The notes under the pieces: model-generated
What the model was told of the DNA's origin: nothing
What the model saw: the letters and a program-made list of their open reading frames with translations, nothing else
The model's database searches: none
Made by a program: the position numbers and the translations under genes
Shown here: positions 8,276-16,677 of the stretch, one piece after another
How positions within the stretch are numbered: position 1 is the first letter of the stretch
Layout: every line of letters begins with the position of its first letter
NCBI RefSeq assembly: GCF_008086115.1
Contig: NZ_VSIY01000003.1
Location: forward strand, 496,001-560,000
Length of the DNA stretch: 64,000 nucleotides
Direction: 5' to 3'
Source: Maritimibacter fusiformis
GTDB lineage: Bacteria; Pseudomonadota; Alphaproteobacteria; Rhodobacterales; Rhodobacteraceae

Positions 8276-8975
8276 CACGCCACTTTTGACCGTCTCCGAC
8301 CTCAACGCCTGGTATGGCGAGAGCAAGGCGTTGCACGGCATGAATTTCGAGGTGCGCAAGGGCGAATGCGTGTCGCTCCTGGGCCGCAACGGGGCCGGCA
8401 AATCGACCACCCTGCGCGCCATCATGGGGCTGATGGGACGCGCCACCGGCTCGATCCGCCACCGCGGCGACGAGATCCTTGGCCGCCCGACCGAGCGCAT
8501 CGCCCGGCGCGGCATCGCCTGGTGCCCCGAGGAGCGCGGCATCTTCGCCAGCCTCACGGTGGCCGAGAACCTGCACCTGCCCCCCGTGGTCGCCCCCGGC
8601 GGCATGACCGAGGACGAGGTGCTGACGCTGTTTCCCAACCTCAAGGAACGCTGGCGCAGTTCCGGCGCCAAGCTGTCGGGGGGCGAACAGCAGATGTTGG
8701 CGATCGCACGCATCCTGCGCTCGGGCGCCGACCTTCTGCTGCTCGACGAGCCGACCGAGGGGCTGGCGCCGGTGATCATCCAGCAGATCGCCACCGTGGT
8801 TCATGCCCTCAAGGACCGGGGCTTTACCGTGCTGCTGGTCGAACAGAATTACCGCTTCGCGGCCAGGCTGGCCGACCGGCACTACGTGGTCGAGCACGGC
8901 CAGGTCATCGACCAGATGAGCCGCACCGACATGGACGAGAACGCCGACCGCATCATCGCTTATCTGAAGGCCTGA
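8268..8975 (+). CDS. LivF-like ABC transporter ATP-binding protein
   Basis: Second ATPase of the importer, 235 aa. It has Walker A 'GRNGAGKST', signature 'LSGGEQQML', Walker B 'LLLLDEPTEGLAP' and 'VEQNYRFA'. The start is a TTG at 8268 that overlaps the LivG-like stop by 8 bp; a GGGGGCGAC stretch precedes it and the next ATG would remove the first beta strand. The two ATPases probably form a heterodimer. Confidence 0.9.
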   Translation: MTDTPLLTVSDLNAWYGESKALHGMNFEVRKGECVSLLGRNGAGKSTTLRAIMGLMGRATGSIRHRGDEILGRPTERIARRGIAWCPEERGIFASLTVAENLHLPPVVAPGGMTEDEVLTLFPNLKERWRSSGAKLSGGEQQMLAIARILRSGADLLLLDEPTEGLAPVIIQQIATVVHALKDRGFTVLLVEQNYRFAARLADRHYVVEHGQVIDQMSRTDMDENADRIIAYLKA

Positions 8976-8976
8976 C

Positions 8977-10881
8977 ATGATCGAATTCCTTGGCATACAC
9001 CCCGGCCTTTTGTTCGGACAGGTCCTGATCGGCCTGATCAACGGGCTGTTCTACGCGATGATGAGCATGGGCGTCGCGATCATCTTCGGCATGCTGCGCA
9101 TCGGCAACTTCGTGCATGGCGCGCAATACATGCTGGGGGCGTTCGCGGCCTGGGCGCTTCTGAACCTGCCCGATCTGTTTCCCGGGCTGGGCCTGCCATC
9201 GCTGAACTACTGGTGGGCGCTGGTGCTGGTGCCGCTGGGCGTGGCCGCCACCGGGGCGCTCACCGAGCGGCTGTTCGTGCGCCGCGTCTACAACCTCGAA
9301 CACGCCTACGGACTGCTTTTGACGGTCGGGCTGGCGCTGGTGATCGAGGGCATGTTCAACCTGTGGTTCGGCGCAGCCGGGCAACAATACGGGGTGCCCG
9401 ACGCACTCAAGGGCGGCCTCAACCTCGGCTTCATGTTCCTGCCGATCTACCGCATCTGGGTGATCGTGGCCGCCCTTGCCGTCTGCATCGGCACCTGGGC
9501 GGTGATCGAGCGCACGCCGCTGGGCGCCTACCTGCGCGCGGCGACGGAAAACCCCGACCTGGTGCGCGCCTTCGGCATCAACGTGCCGCGCATGCTGATG
9601 CTGACCTATGCCTTCGGCGTGGGCCTTGCGGGCCTCACCGGCGTGATGGCCGCGCCGATCTACCAGGTCAGCCCGCAGATGGGCCAGTCGATCATCATCA
9701 CCATCTTCGCGGTCGTGGTGATCGGCGGCATGGGCTCGATCGCGGGCGCCATCGTCAGCGGCATCGGCCTGGGCGTGATCGAGGGCCTGACCAAGGTATT
9801 CTGGCCCGAAGCCTCGTCGACCGTGATCTTCGTGATCATGGCGCTGGTGCTGGTGCTGCGTCCGCAGGGCCTGTTCGGCAAGGAAACCCAGGCCCATTCC
9901 GGCACCGACATCTCGGTCAGCCGGCGCGAGAGCATCCTCGAGAACGGGCGCATCTGGCTGCCGGTGCTCACGGTCTTCGGCGGCGCCATCCTGCCCTTCA
10001 TCGTCTACCCGGTGTTCGCGATGAAGATCCTGTGCCTGGCGCTGTTCGCGCTCGCCTACAACCTGGTGTTCGGCTACGTGGGCCTCCTGGCCTTCGGCCA
10101 TGCCGCCTTCTACGGCGCCTCGGCCTACGGGGCCGCGCATGTCGCCGCGGTCTGGGGCTGGCCGCCGGAACTGGCGCTGCTCGCCGGCGTCGCCCTTGCC
10201 ACGGCCATCGGCGCGCTGTTCGGGTGGCTCGCGATCCGCCGGCAGGGGCTTTACTTCGCGATGATCACCCTGGCGCTGGCGCAGATCGTGGTGTTCTACG
10301 CGGTGCAGGCAAGCTGGACCCATGGCGAGGACGGCATCCAGTCGGTGCCGCGCGGCACGCTCTTCGGCCTGATCGACCTGGGCGACACGATGAACATGTA
10401 TTACTTCGTGCTGGCGGTGTTCCTGATCGGCTTCGGCTTCATCTACCGGCTGCTGCGCTCGCCCTTCGGACAGGTGCTGAAGGCGATCCGCGAGAACGAA
10501 CAGCGCGCCATCTCGCTGGGCTATTCCACCTCGCAGTTCAAGCTGGTCGCCTTCACCCTGTCGGCGATGCTGGCGGGGCTGGCGGGCGGGACCAAGGCGC
10601 TGGTGTTCCAGATCGCCTCGCTGGCCGATCTGCATTTCATGACCTCGGCGGATGCGCTCCTGATGACGCTGATCGGGGGCGTGGGCACGCTGCTCGGCCC
10701 GATCGTGGGCGCGGTGATCGTGGTCACGCTGCAGCGCGAGTTCGCGGGCTACGGCGCCTGGGTGATCGTGATCCAGGGCGCGGCCTTCGTGTTCTTCGTG
10801 CTGTTCCTGCGCAAGGGCGTGATCGGCTCGCTCGAGGACTGGCTGGGCCGGCGCGCCGACCGCAAGCGCGAGGCCGGATGA
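8977..10881 (+). CDS. Fused LivH-LivM permease of a branched-chain-type ABC transporter
   Basis: A 634-aa polytopic membrane protein that joins two permeases normally encoded separately. Residues ~1-300 are LivH-like ('GQVLIGLINGLFYAMMSMGVAIIFGMLRIGNFVHGAQYMLGAF', and 'GGMGSIAGAIVSGIGLGVIEGL'). After a short hydrophilic linker (~305-325), residues ~325-620 are LivM-like ('YNLVFGYVGLLAFGHAAFYGASAYGAA', 'AIRENEQRAISLGYSTSQFKLVAFTLSAMLAGLAGG', 'LIGGVGTLLGPIVGA'). No frameshift or stop marks the junction. One polypeptide should thus provide the whole translocation pore. It starts immediately after the LivF-like stop, and its stop overlaps the next start (ATGATG). Confidence 0.92.
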   Translation: MIEFLGIHPGLLFGQVLIGLINGLFYAMMSMGVAIIFGMLRIGNFVHGAQYMLGAFAAWALLNLPDLFPGLGLPSLNYWWALVLVPLGVAATGALTERLFVRRVYNLEHAYGLLLTVGLALVIEGMFNLWFGAAGQQYGVPDALKGGLNLGFMFLPIYRIWVIVAALAVCIGTWAVIERTPLGAYLRAATENPDLVRAFGINVPRMLMLTYAFGVGLAGLTGVMAAPIYQVSPQMGQSIIITIFAVVVIGGMGSIAGAIVSGIGLGVIEGLTKVFWPEASSTVIFVIMALVLVLRPQGLFGKETQAHSGTDISVSRRESILENGRIWLPVLTVFGGAILPFIVYPVFAMKILCLALFALAYNLVFGYVGLLAFGHAAFYGASAYGAAHVAAVWGWPPELALLAGVALATAIGALFGWLAIRRQGLYFAMITLALAQIVVFYAVQASWTHGEDGIQSVPRGTLFGLIDLGDTMNMYYFVLAVFLIGFGFIYRLLRSPFGQVLKAIRENEQRAISLGYSTSQFKLVAFTLSAMLAGLAGGTKALVFQIASLADLHFMTSADALLMTLIGGVGTLLGPIVGAVIVVTLQREFAGYGAWVIVIQGAAFVFFVLFLRKGVIGSLEDWLGRRADRKREAG

Positions 10882-11633
10882 TGCCCGGCGCGGCCATCGT
10901 CATCGGCGCGGGGCCGGGGCTTGGGCTGTCGCTGATCCGGCGTTTCGCGCGCGAGGGGCTGTCGGTCGGCTTCGTGGCACGCCGCGCCGAAGCGGTGGCG
11001 GGGTATCAGCGCGCGCTGGACGCCGAGGGGCTGGACACGCTGGGGCTGGTCGCCGACGCCGCCGACCCGGAGAGCCTGCGCGCCGCGCTCGATGAGCTGC
11101 AAAGCCGCCACGGCGCGCCGAAACTCGCCGTCTACAACGCCGCCATCATCGAGCCGTCGCGCTTTGTCACCCCCTCGGGCATCGACGAGGCGCGCTATGC
11201 CGACGCCCCGGGCTGGCGCGCGCGCGGCGAACCGATGGACGAGGATGCTCTGGTCGAGAGCTTTCGCGCCAACGTGGCCGGCGCGCTGACACTCGCCCGT
11301 CACGTCACGCCCGACATGATCGCGCGCCGGCGCGGCACCCTGATCCTGACCGGCGGCGTGCTGGCCTTCGGGCCGTGGATCGAATGGGCCGGCGTGTCGC
11401 TGGGCAAGGCGGCGCTGCGCAGCCTCGGGCATTCGCTGGCGCTGGAACTGGCGCCGAAAGGCGTGCAGGTGGCGACCGTGGCGATCCACGGGACGATGGC
11501 CAGGGGCACGCCCTACGACCCCGACCTGGTGGCGGGTGCCTACTGGGAGATCCACCGCCGCCCGGCGCCGGACTGGACGCCAGACGTTCATTTCAAGGCC
11601 GACGAGGCCGACGGCGCCGACCCCGACCGATAG
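10878..11633 (+). CDS. Divergent SDR-family protein lacking the catalytic Tyr
   Basis: A 251-aa Rossmann protein. 'AAIVIGAGPGLGLSLIRRFAREGLSVGFVARR' is an SDR cofactor motif and 'LAVYNAAI' replaces the usual NNAG. At the active site it reads 'TGGVLAFGPWIEWAGVSLGKAALRSLGHSLA': the Lys is present but the position four residues before it, normally Tyr, is Val. Relatives of this kind are annotated only as SDR proteins. It is translationally coupled to the permease (ATGA overlap), so it belongs to the transporter operon and might act on the imported substrate or bind it. Confidence 0.8.
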   Translation: MMPGAAIVIGAGPGLGLSLIRRFAREGLSVGFVARRAEAVAGYQRALDAEGLDTLGLVADAADPESLRAALDELQSRHGAPKLAVYNAAIIEPSRFVTPSGIDEARYADAPGWRARGEPMDEDALVESFRANVAGALTLARHVTPDMIARRRGTLILTGGVLAFGPWIEWAGVSLGKAALRSLGHSLALELAPKGVQVATVAIHGTMARGTPYDPDLVAGAYWEIHRRPAPDWTPDVHFKADEADGADPDR

Positions 11634-12033
11634 GGCTGCGCCCCGCGCGGGTCTATCCCGGCAGGGTGTCTGGGTCTCGGTCGCTCACATACTCACAAGG
11701 GGTAAAGTGGCGGGCCCGCCTTTGGGCAAGTGTTCCTTCGCCGGGCGCAGAGCCTCGCCTGCACCTTCATCAGGTGGTCTTAGGTGTCCCGGCTGCCTCT
11801 TGTCCGGTTTTGATATGCCGGGGTCGAGGCACGGATACCACTTTCGTGCACGCGAAAGGTTATCGCAGGAAAAGGTTAACGGGCGCGAAACCCTGCGTGC
11901 GTTGCGTGATCCTGGCCGGTCAACCCAAGCGAGATGATCCGCGTCCCCGGATCGCACCTCGGTGGCCGTGGGTGCGCGTGGCGGTCATACGGTCCAGATC
12001 CGGTCAGCCGGGATGTGGCGCCGCGCGATGCGG
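11634..12033. other. 400-bp region without a convincing gene
   Basis: This region between two convergent operons has no coding stretch with the codon bias of its neighbours. Its centre (about 11,680-11,940) is clearly less GC-rich than the flanking genes and contains short repeats such as GAAAGGTTATC and AAAAGGTTAAC. I see no strong terminator, terminal inverted repeat or transposase remnant. It may be a decayed gene or a former junction. Confidence 0.4.
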
Positions 12034-13272
12034 TCACAGCCGCCGGGCGAGGTCCGGCGCGGTGAGGAACGTGGTGAGCGCGGAGACGGCTGCCGCCATG
12101 TCCGGCGGCGCGGCGAACTCGTCGGGGTGGTGGCTGAGGCCGTCGCGGCAGCGCACGAACAGCATCGCGACCGGGCAGAGATCGGCCATCGCCGAGGCGT
12201 CATGGGTGGCACCCGAGGGCAGGCTTGGCGCGGCTTTGCCGGTTGTCGCGCTCACCGCCGCCGCGAGCCGGTCGGACAAGGCCGGATCGCATGGCGTCGC
12301 CGCCTGCGCATAGCTGCGCTGCATGTCGAGGCCAAGGCCACCCGAAGCCGCCATCTGCCGCGCAAAGGCGGTGAGTGCCGCGCCTGCCGCTTCGCGGACC
12401 GCGTCATCGGGCGCGCGCAGTTCGACCGTCATGCGCACCTCGCGCGGCACCGCGTTGACCGCGCCGGGGGCGAGGGCAAGCGTGCCGACGGTTCCGAGCA
12501 GGCCCGGGGTGTCGCGCGCCAGCCGGTCGACCTCGGTGACCAGCGCAGCCGCCCCTACCAGCGCATCGCGGCGCAGGGCCATCGGCAAGGTTCCGGCATG
12601 CCCGGTCTCGCCGGTCAGCACGACTCCGTGCCGCTCGATGCCGCAGATCGCGGTGACCACGCCCAGGGCCGCGCCGCTGCGCTCCAGCACCGGACCCTGC
12701 TCGATATGAACCTCGAGATAGCCCAGCACGCTCGCCGGATCGCGGGTGAGGCCGGGCAGCGCGTCGGGGTCGAGACCGAAGCCGGTCATCGCCGTGCGCA
12801 GCGGCACGCCGTCGGCGTCGGCCATGTCGAGCACACCGGGATCGAAGGTGCCGGCAAGGGCGCGCGGGCCGATCAGGGCGGTCGGGAAGCGGACGCCTTC
12901 TTCGTCGGCAAAGGCCATGACCTCGACCGCGAAGGGCAGCGCGATGCCCCGGTCGCGCAGCGCCTCTACCGCCAGGATCGGCAGCACGACGCCCATCGCC
13001 CCGTCAAACGCCCCGCCCTCGCGCACGCTGTCCTGGTGCGACCCGAGGATCAGGGTCGGCGCGCCGGGCGGACCTTCCAGCCGACCGATCAGCGTGCCGG
13101 CGGCGTCGAGATGCACGGCAAGGCCAGCGGCCTGCATCTGCCCGGTGAGAAGGTCGAGCGCGCGTCTGTGTTCGGGGGTGAACGGCAGGCGGGTGACGCC
13201 GGGGCCGGGGGCGGAACAGGCGGCGAGTGCCGCAAGCCGGTCCGCGGCCTCCTGACCGATGTCAGCCGGCAT
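12034..13272 (-). CDS. Zn-dependent amidohydrolase (N-carbamoyl amino acid hydrolase / allantoate amidohydrolase family)
   Basis: M20-family metal-dependent hydrolase, 412 aa. The metal ligand signatures are visible: 'GSHQDSVREGGAFDGAMGV', 'FADEEGVRFPTALIG' and 'EVHIEQGPVLE'. Together these are characteristic of the HyuC/AllC group, which removes N-carbamoyl or ureido groups; plain N-acyl substrates are also possible. The start is set by GGAG seven bases before ATG 13272, overlapping the stop of the DUF1028 gene by 11 bp; an upstream ATG at 13293 lacks a site. Second gene of a minus operon divergent from a peptide-type importer, so it probably processes what is imported. Confidence 0.87.
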   Translation of the reverse strand: MPADIGQEAADRLAALAACSAPGPGVTRLPFTPEHRRALDLLTGQMQAAGLAVHLDAAGTLIGRLEGPPGAPTLILGSHQDSVREGGAFDGAMGVVLPILAVEALRDRGIALPFAVEVMAFADEEGVRFPTALIGPRALAGTFDPGVLDMADADGVPLRTAMTGFGLDPDALPGLTRDPASVLGYLEVHIEQGPVLERSGAALGVVTAICGIERHGVVLTGETGHAGTLPMALRRDALVGAAALVTEVDRLARDTPGLLGTVGTLALAPGAVNAVPREVRMTVELRAPDDAVREAAGAALTAFARQMAASGGLGLDMQRSYAQAATPCDPALSDRLAAAVSATTGKAAPSLPSGATHDASAMADLCPVAMLFVRCRDGLSHHPDEFAAPPDMAAAVSALTTFLTAPDLARRL

Positions 13273-13927
13273 AGGTGCGCTCCGGGTCGTCAAGGCAAGG
13301 CACCTGCGCCGCCCAGTCGGCGTAGGGGCCGGAGGTGGCGCGGGTCAGCAGGTCGTCCAGCGCGGTAAGCGGCGCGCCGGCATGGTCCACCCGCAGCGTC
13401 AGCGGCGCATGCGCCGGCGACAGCACCAGCAGCGCCGCCGACTGAAGCCCGCGCGAATCGCTGCCCGCCGCGTCGGCGGCCTTCAGCGCGGCAAGCAGGC
13501 GTTGCGAGAAGCTGCCGGAGGCGTCGAGAAAGCCCGCGACCAGCGCCTCGATCACCGCGCTGTCCGCCAGCATGTTGCCCGCCGCCACGCCGCCGTCGAA
13601 CAGCCGCTGGGCCATCGCGGGCGTGTTGTCGTCGCCGGTGAAGGCCGCGCCCGGCCCGGCGGGCGGCAGGGCGGCAAGCTGGCGCTGGGCTCTGCCCCTG
13701 TCGGCCGCAACCACGGCGTTCACGGCCGCATCGGCGCCCTGCCCTTCGGCCATCCGCGCCAGCACATCCTCGCCCCAGAAGGTCGAGGGCGCCTTGCCCT
13801 GGCTGGCCGACATGCCGCCGGACAGCGCGCCCCTGAGCACCCAGCCACCGACGCAGAGCGACCCGGTCGCCGCCGCGCCGCCGATGGCCCCCGTTTCGGG
13901 GTCGCGGGCAAGAAGTGAAAAGGTCAT
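13262..13927 (-). CDS. DUF1028 (Ntn-hydrolase-like) family protein
   Basis: A 221-aa protein of the DUF1028 family. 'MTFSLLARDPETGAIGGAAATGSLCVGGWV' and 'SASQGKAPSTFWGEDVLARMAEG' are the recognisable N-terminal blocks, and 'TGDDNTPAMAQRLFDGGVAAGNMLADSAVIEALVAGF' follows. The family belongs to the Ntn-hydrolase superfamily and often occurs beside peptide or amino-acid transporters and amidohydrolases; the reaction is unproven. GGAGCTGCC precedes the ATG. First gene of its operon, divergent from the importer's binding protein. Confidence 0.88.
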   Translation of the reverse strand: MTFSLLARDPETGAIGGAAATGSLCVGGWVLRGALSGGMSASQGKAPSTFWGEDVLARMAEGQGADAAVNAVVAADRGRAQRQLAALPPAGPGAAFTGDDNTPAMAQRLFDGGVAAGNMLADSAVIEALVAGFLDASGSFSQRLLAALKAADAAGSDSRGLQSAALLVLSPAHAPLTLRVDHAGAPLTALDDLLTRATSGPYADWAAQVPCLDDPERTYAG

Positions 13928-13956
13928 GGCAGCTCCGAGGTTCGATCCCTGCTATC

Positions 13957-13997
13957 TATCATGATAAATTGACCGATGCAATTAATCATGATAATTA
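13957..13997 (+). promoter_or_regulatory. Promoter with paired operator palindromes before the peptide importer
   Basis: An AT-rich island in GC-rich DNA holds a promoter-like pair, TTGACC (13969-13974), 17 bp, TAATTA (13992-13997). A perfect palindrome TATCATGATA (13957-13966) lies just upstream of the -35, and a second copy of its core, ATCATGAT (13985-13992), overlaps the -10. The two copies are 27 bp apart centre to centre. They are plausible sites for the GntR regulator at the end of the operon, which would repress by covering the -10. Confidence 0.62.
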
Positions 13998-14029
13998 GCG
14001 GCGACCTGAACCAACTGGGAGAGACTCAC

Positions 14030-15607
14030 ATGAAACCCTTCGAATGGAGCCGCCGGGGCCTGATCGCCGCCGTGTTCGGCGCCGCGGTGGCCACCGGCCT
14101 GGCCGCGCCGGCCGTGTCCCAGACCCCACCCGGCGTGCTGATCGTCGGCCAGATCGCCGAGCCGAAGTCGCTCGACCCGGCGGCGGTGACGGCGGTCAAC
14201 GACTTTCGCATCCTCGTGAACCTCTACGAGGGGCTGTTGCGGTATGCGCCGGGCACGCTGGAAGTGGCGCCGGCGCTGGCGACCGACTGGGAGGTGTCCG
14301 AGGACGGCACCGAATACACCTTTACCCTGCGCGAGGGCGTCACCTTTCACGACGGCACCCCGTTCAACGCCGATGCGGTGAAGTTCAATTTCGACCGGAT
14401 GCTGAACGAGGATCACCCCTACCATGACACCGGGCCGTTCCCGCTGGCCTTCTTCTTCTCGGCGGTGCAGTCGACCGAGGTGATCGACGACATGACGGTG
14501 AAGTTCACCCTCGATGCGCCCTATGCGCCGTTCCTGTCGAACCTCGCCTATCCGACCGGCCTGATGGTGTCGCCCGCCGCGGTGGAAGCCAGCGGCGCCG
14601 ACTTCGGCCGCAACCCGGTCGGCACCGGCCCGTTCAAGTTCGCCGAGTGGCGCTCGAACGAGGCGGTGGTGATCGAGAAGAACCCCGACTACTGGGGCGA
14701 GCCTGCTGGCACCGACGCGGTCGTTTTCCGCCCGATCACAGATGCCAACACCCGCGTGGCCGAAATGCTCGCCGGGGGCATCGACATGATGGTCGAAGTG
14801 CCGCCCACCGCGCTGTCGGAGTTCCAGGGCGAGGCGTTCCGCGTGGTCGAACAGGCCGGGCCGCACCTGTGGTTCCTGATCCTGAACGCCAAGGAAGGCC
14901 CGTTCGCCGACAAGCTGGTGCGTCAGGCCGCGAACTACGCGATCAACAAGGAAGCGATCGTGAACGACGTGCTCGAGGGCACCGCCGACGTGGCCGCCGG
15001 GCCGATCCCGCCCGCCTTTGCCTGGGCTTATGACGAAAGCCTCGATCCCTACCCCTACGACCCCGAGAAGGCCAGGGCGCTGCTGGCCGAGGCCGGTGTG
15101 GCCGAGGGCACCGAGGTTGTGTTCTACGTCACCGAGGGCGGGTCGGGCATGCTTGACCCGGTGCCGATGGGCACCGCGATCCAGGCCGATCTGAACGCGG
15201 TCGGTCTTGACGTGAAGATCGAGACCTACGAGTGGAACACCTTCCTTGGCGAAGTGAACCCCGGGCTCGAGGGCAAGGCCGACATGGCCGAGATGGCATG
15301 GATGACCAACGACCCCGACACGCTGCCGTTCCTCGCGCTGCGCACCGCGGCCTGGCCGGATGCCGGGTTCAACTCGGGCTACTACTCCAACCCGGAGGTC
15401 GATGCGCTGCTCGAGCAGGCCCGCGTCGCCACCAGCCAGGACGAGCGCGCCGAGCTTTACCGCGAGATGCAGCGGATCGTCCATGACGACGCGCCCTGGG
15501 TCTTCGTCGCCAACTGGAAGCAGAACGCGGTGACCTCGGACAAGGTCGAGAATTTCTCGCTGGAGCCGTCGTTCCTGTTGATGCTGAGCGACGTGGTCAA
15601 GAACTGA
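14030..15607 (+). CDS. Peptide/opine-type ABC transporter substrate-binding protein
   Basis: SBP_bac_5-family protein, 525 aa, with an Arg-Arg signal region ([31 protein letters not shown]). The N-terminal lobe shows '[29 protein letters not shown]' and '[25 protein letters not shown]'-type text, followed by '[29 protein letters not shown]', the family hallmark. CTGGGAGAGACTCAC precedes ATG 14030. It heads an operon with permease, permease-ATPase, ATPase and GntR genes. Next to a carbamoylase-type hydrolase it could take up N-carbamoyl or N-acyl amino acids or peptides; this is inference. Confidence 0.92.
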   Translation: [525 protein letters not shown]

Positions 15608-15614
15608 CGGGTTT

Positions 15615-15636
15615 CGGGCCGCCTTCGGGCGGCCCG
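15615..15636 (+). other. UUCG-capped hairpin after the binding-protein gene
   Basis: A 9-bp perfect stem, CGGGCCGCC with GGCGGCCCG, is capped by a TTCG tetraloop and begins 7 bp after the stop. There is no T-run. It is a very stable mRNA hairpin, likely to protect the binding-protein message or attenuate readthrough into the permease genes. Confidence 0.65.
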
Positions 15637-15642
15637 ACCCAG

Positions 15643-15677
15643 GCGGGGGCGCTGCCCCCACACCCCCGAGGTATTTT
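15643..15677. repeat. Intergenic GGGGGC/GCCCCC repeat-like element
   Basis: The stretch GGGGGC-GCT-GCCCCC followed by ACACCCCCGAGGTATTTT has the form of a short dispersed intergenic element that I associate with Rhodobacteraceae genomes. Only one copy is visible in this window, so repetition cannot be shown here. It lies inside the importer operon, between the hairpin and the permease gene. Confidence 0.4.
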
Positions 15678-15729
15678 CCGAGCGTAGAAACAGGTAATCC
15701 ATTCAAGGACACCGGAGCGGGGGAGCGCG

Positions 15730-16677
15730 ATGGGCGCCCATATCCTGAAACGACTGATCTCGGCCATTCCGGTGCTGCTCGGCATCACCGTGATCGTCTT
15801 TCTGATCATGGCGATGATCCCCGGCGACCCCGCCACGGCGATCCTGGGCAGCTATGCGACCCCTGAGAACGTGGAAAAGCTCAACCGCGACCTCGGCCTC
15901 GACAAGCCCCTCGTCACGCGCTACTTCATCTGGCTCGGCAACATGCTGAGCGGCGGTTTTGGCCGCTCGTTCAGCCTGAACCGGCCCGTGATCGACGAGA
16001 TCCTCGACCGCTTCAACGCCACCCTGATCCTTGCAGGCGTCAGCTTCGTGCTGTGCACGCTGCTCGGCATCCTCGCCGGCGTCGTCTCGGCGGCGCGGCA
16101 ATACGGGCTGGCCGACAAGGCGATCACCTTCACCGTGCTGATCGGCATCTCGGTGCCGTCGTTCTTTCTTGGCATGATGATGATCCTCGTCTTCGCGGTG
16201 AACCTGCGGCTCCTGCCGGTCTCGGGGATGTATGCGATCTATGGCGGCGGCGATCTCATCGACCTCGCGCGGCATCTGGTGATGCCGGCGCTGGCGCTCG
16301 CGGTGGTGGCGACCGGGGTGATCGCGCGGCTGTCGCGCTCGGCGATGCTCGAGGTGCTGCGCCAGGACTACATCCGCACCGCACGCGCCAAGGGCGTGCA
16401 TGAGCGCCGCGTCATCATGGGCCACGCGCTGCGCGCGGCGATGGTCTCGATCATTCCGGTGCTGGGCATCCAGGCGGGTTTCGTGCTGTCCGGCTCGGTC
16501 TATATCGAGATCGTGTTCCAGTGGCCCGGCGTGGGCCGGATGCTGGTCGACGCGATCCTGAAACGCGACATCCTTCTGGTGCAGGGCGGCGTGGTCTTCG
16601 TGGCGGCGGCATACGTGTTCTTCAACATCGCCGTCGACGTGGCGCAGTCGCTGCTCGACCCGAGGATCAAGACGTGA
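15730..16677 (+). CDS. DppB-like ABC transporter permease
   Basis: A 315-aa inner-membrane permease of the DppB/OppB type. The first transmembrane helix ('LISAIPVLLGITVIVFLIMAMIPGDPA') and 'ILGSYATPENVEKLNRDLGLDKPLVTRYFIWLGNMLSGGFGRSF' are standard for the family. The EAA-like loop 'SAMLEVLRQDYIRTARAKGVHERRVIMGHALRAA' contacts the ATPase. Its TGA overlaps the GTG start of the next gene by 4 bp. Confidence 0.92.
   Translation: MGAHILKRLISAIPVLLGITVIVFLIMAMIPGDPATAILGSYATPENVEKLNRDLGLDKPLVTRYFIWLGNMLSGGFGRSFSLNRPVIDEILDRFNATLILAGVSFVLCTLLGILAGVVSAARQYGLADKAITFTVLIGISVPSFFLGMMMILVFAVNLRLLPVSGMYAIYGGGDLIDLARHLVMPALALAVVATGVIARLSRSAMLEVLRQDYIRTARAKGVHERRVIMGHALRAAMVSIIPVLGIQAGFVLSGSVYIEIVFQWPGVGRMLVDAILKRDILLVQGGVVFVAAAYVFFNIAVDVAQSLLDPRIKT

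Noticed and set aside
8953-10635. A 560-codon minus-strand frame opposite the LivHM fusion
   Set aside because: His/Gln/Arg-rich low-complexity translation, shadow of a well-supported permease.
9213-10877. Long N-terminal extension of the transporter-linked SDR
   Set aside because: The extension lies entirely inside the permease gene in another frame; the SDR fold begins at the ATG that overlaps the permease stop.
11685-11957. A 90-codon minus-strand frame in the gene-poor gap
   Set aside because: No codon bias like the neighbours, no family resemblance and no start signal.
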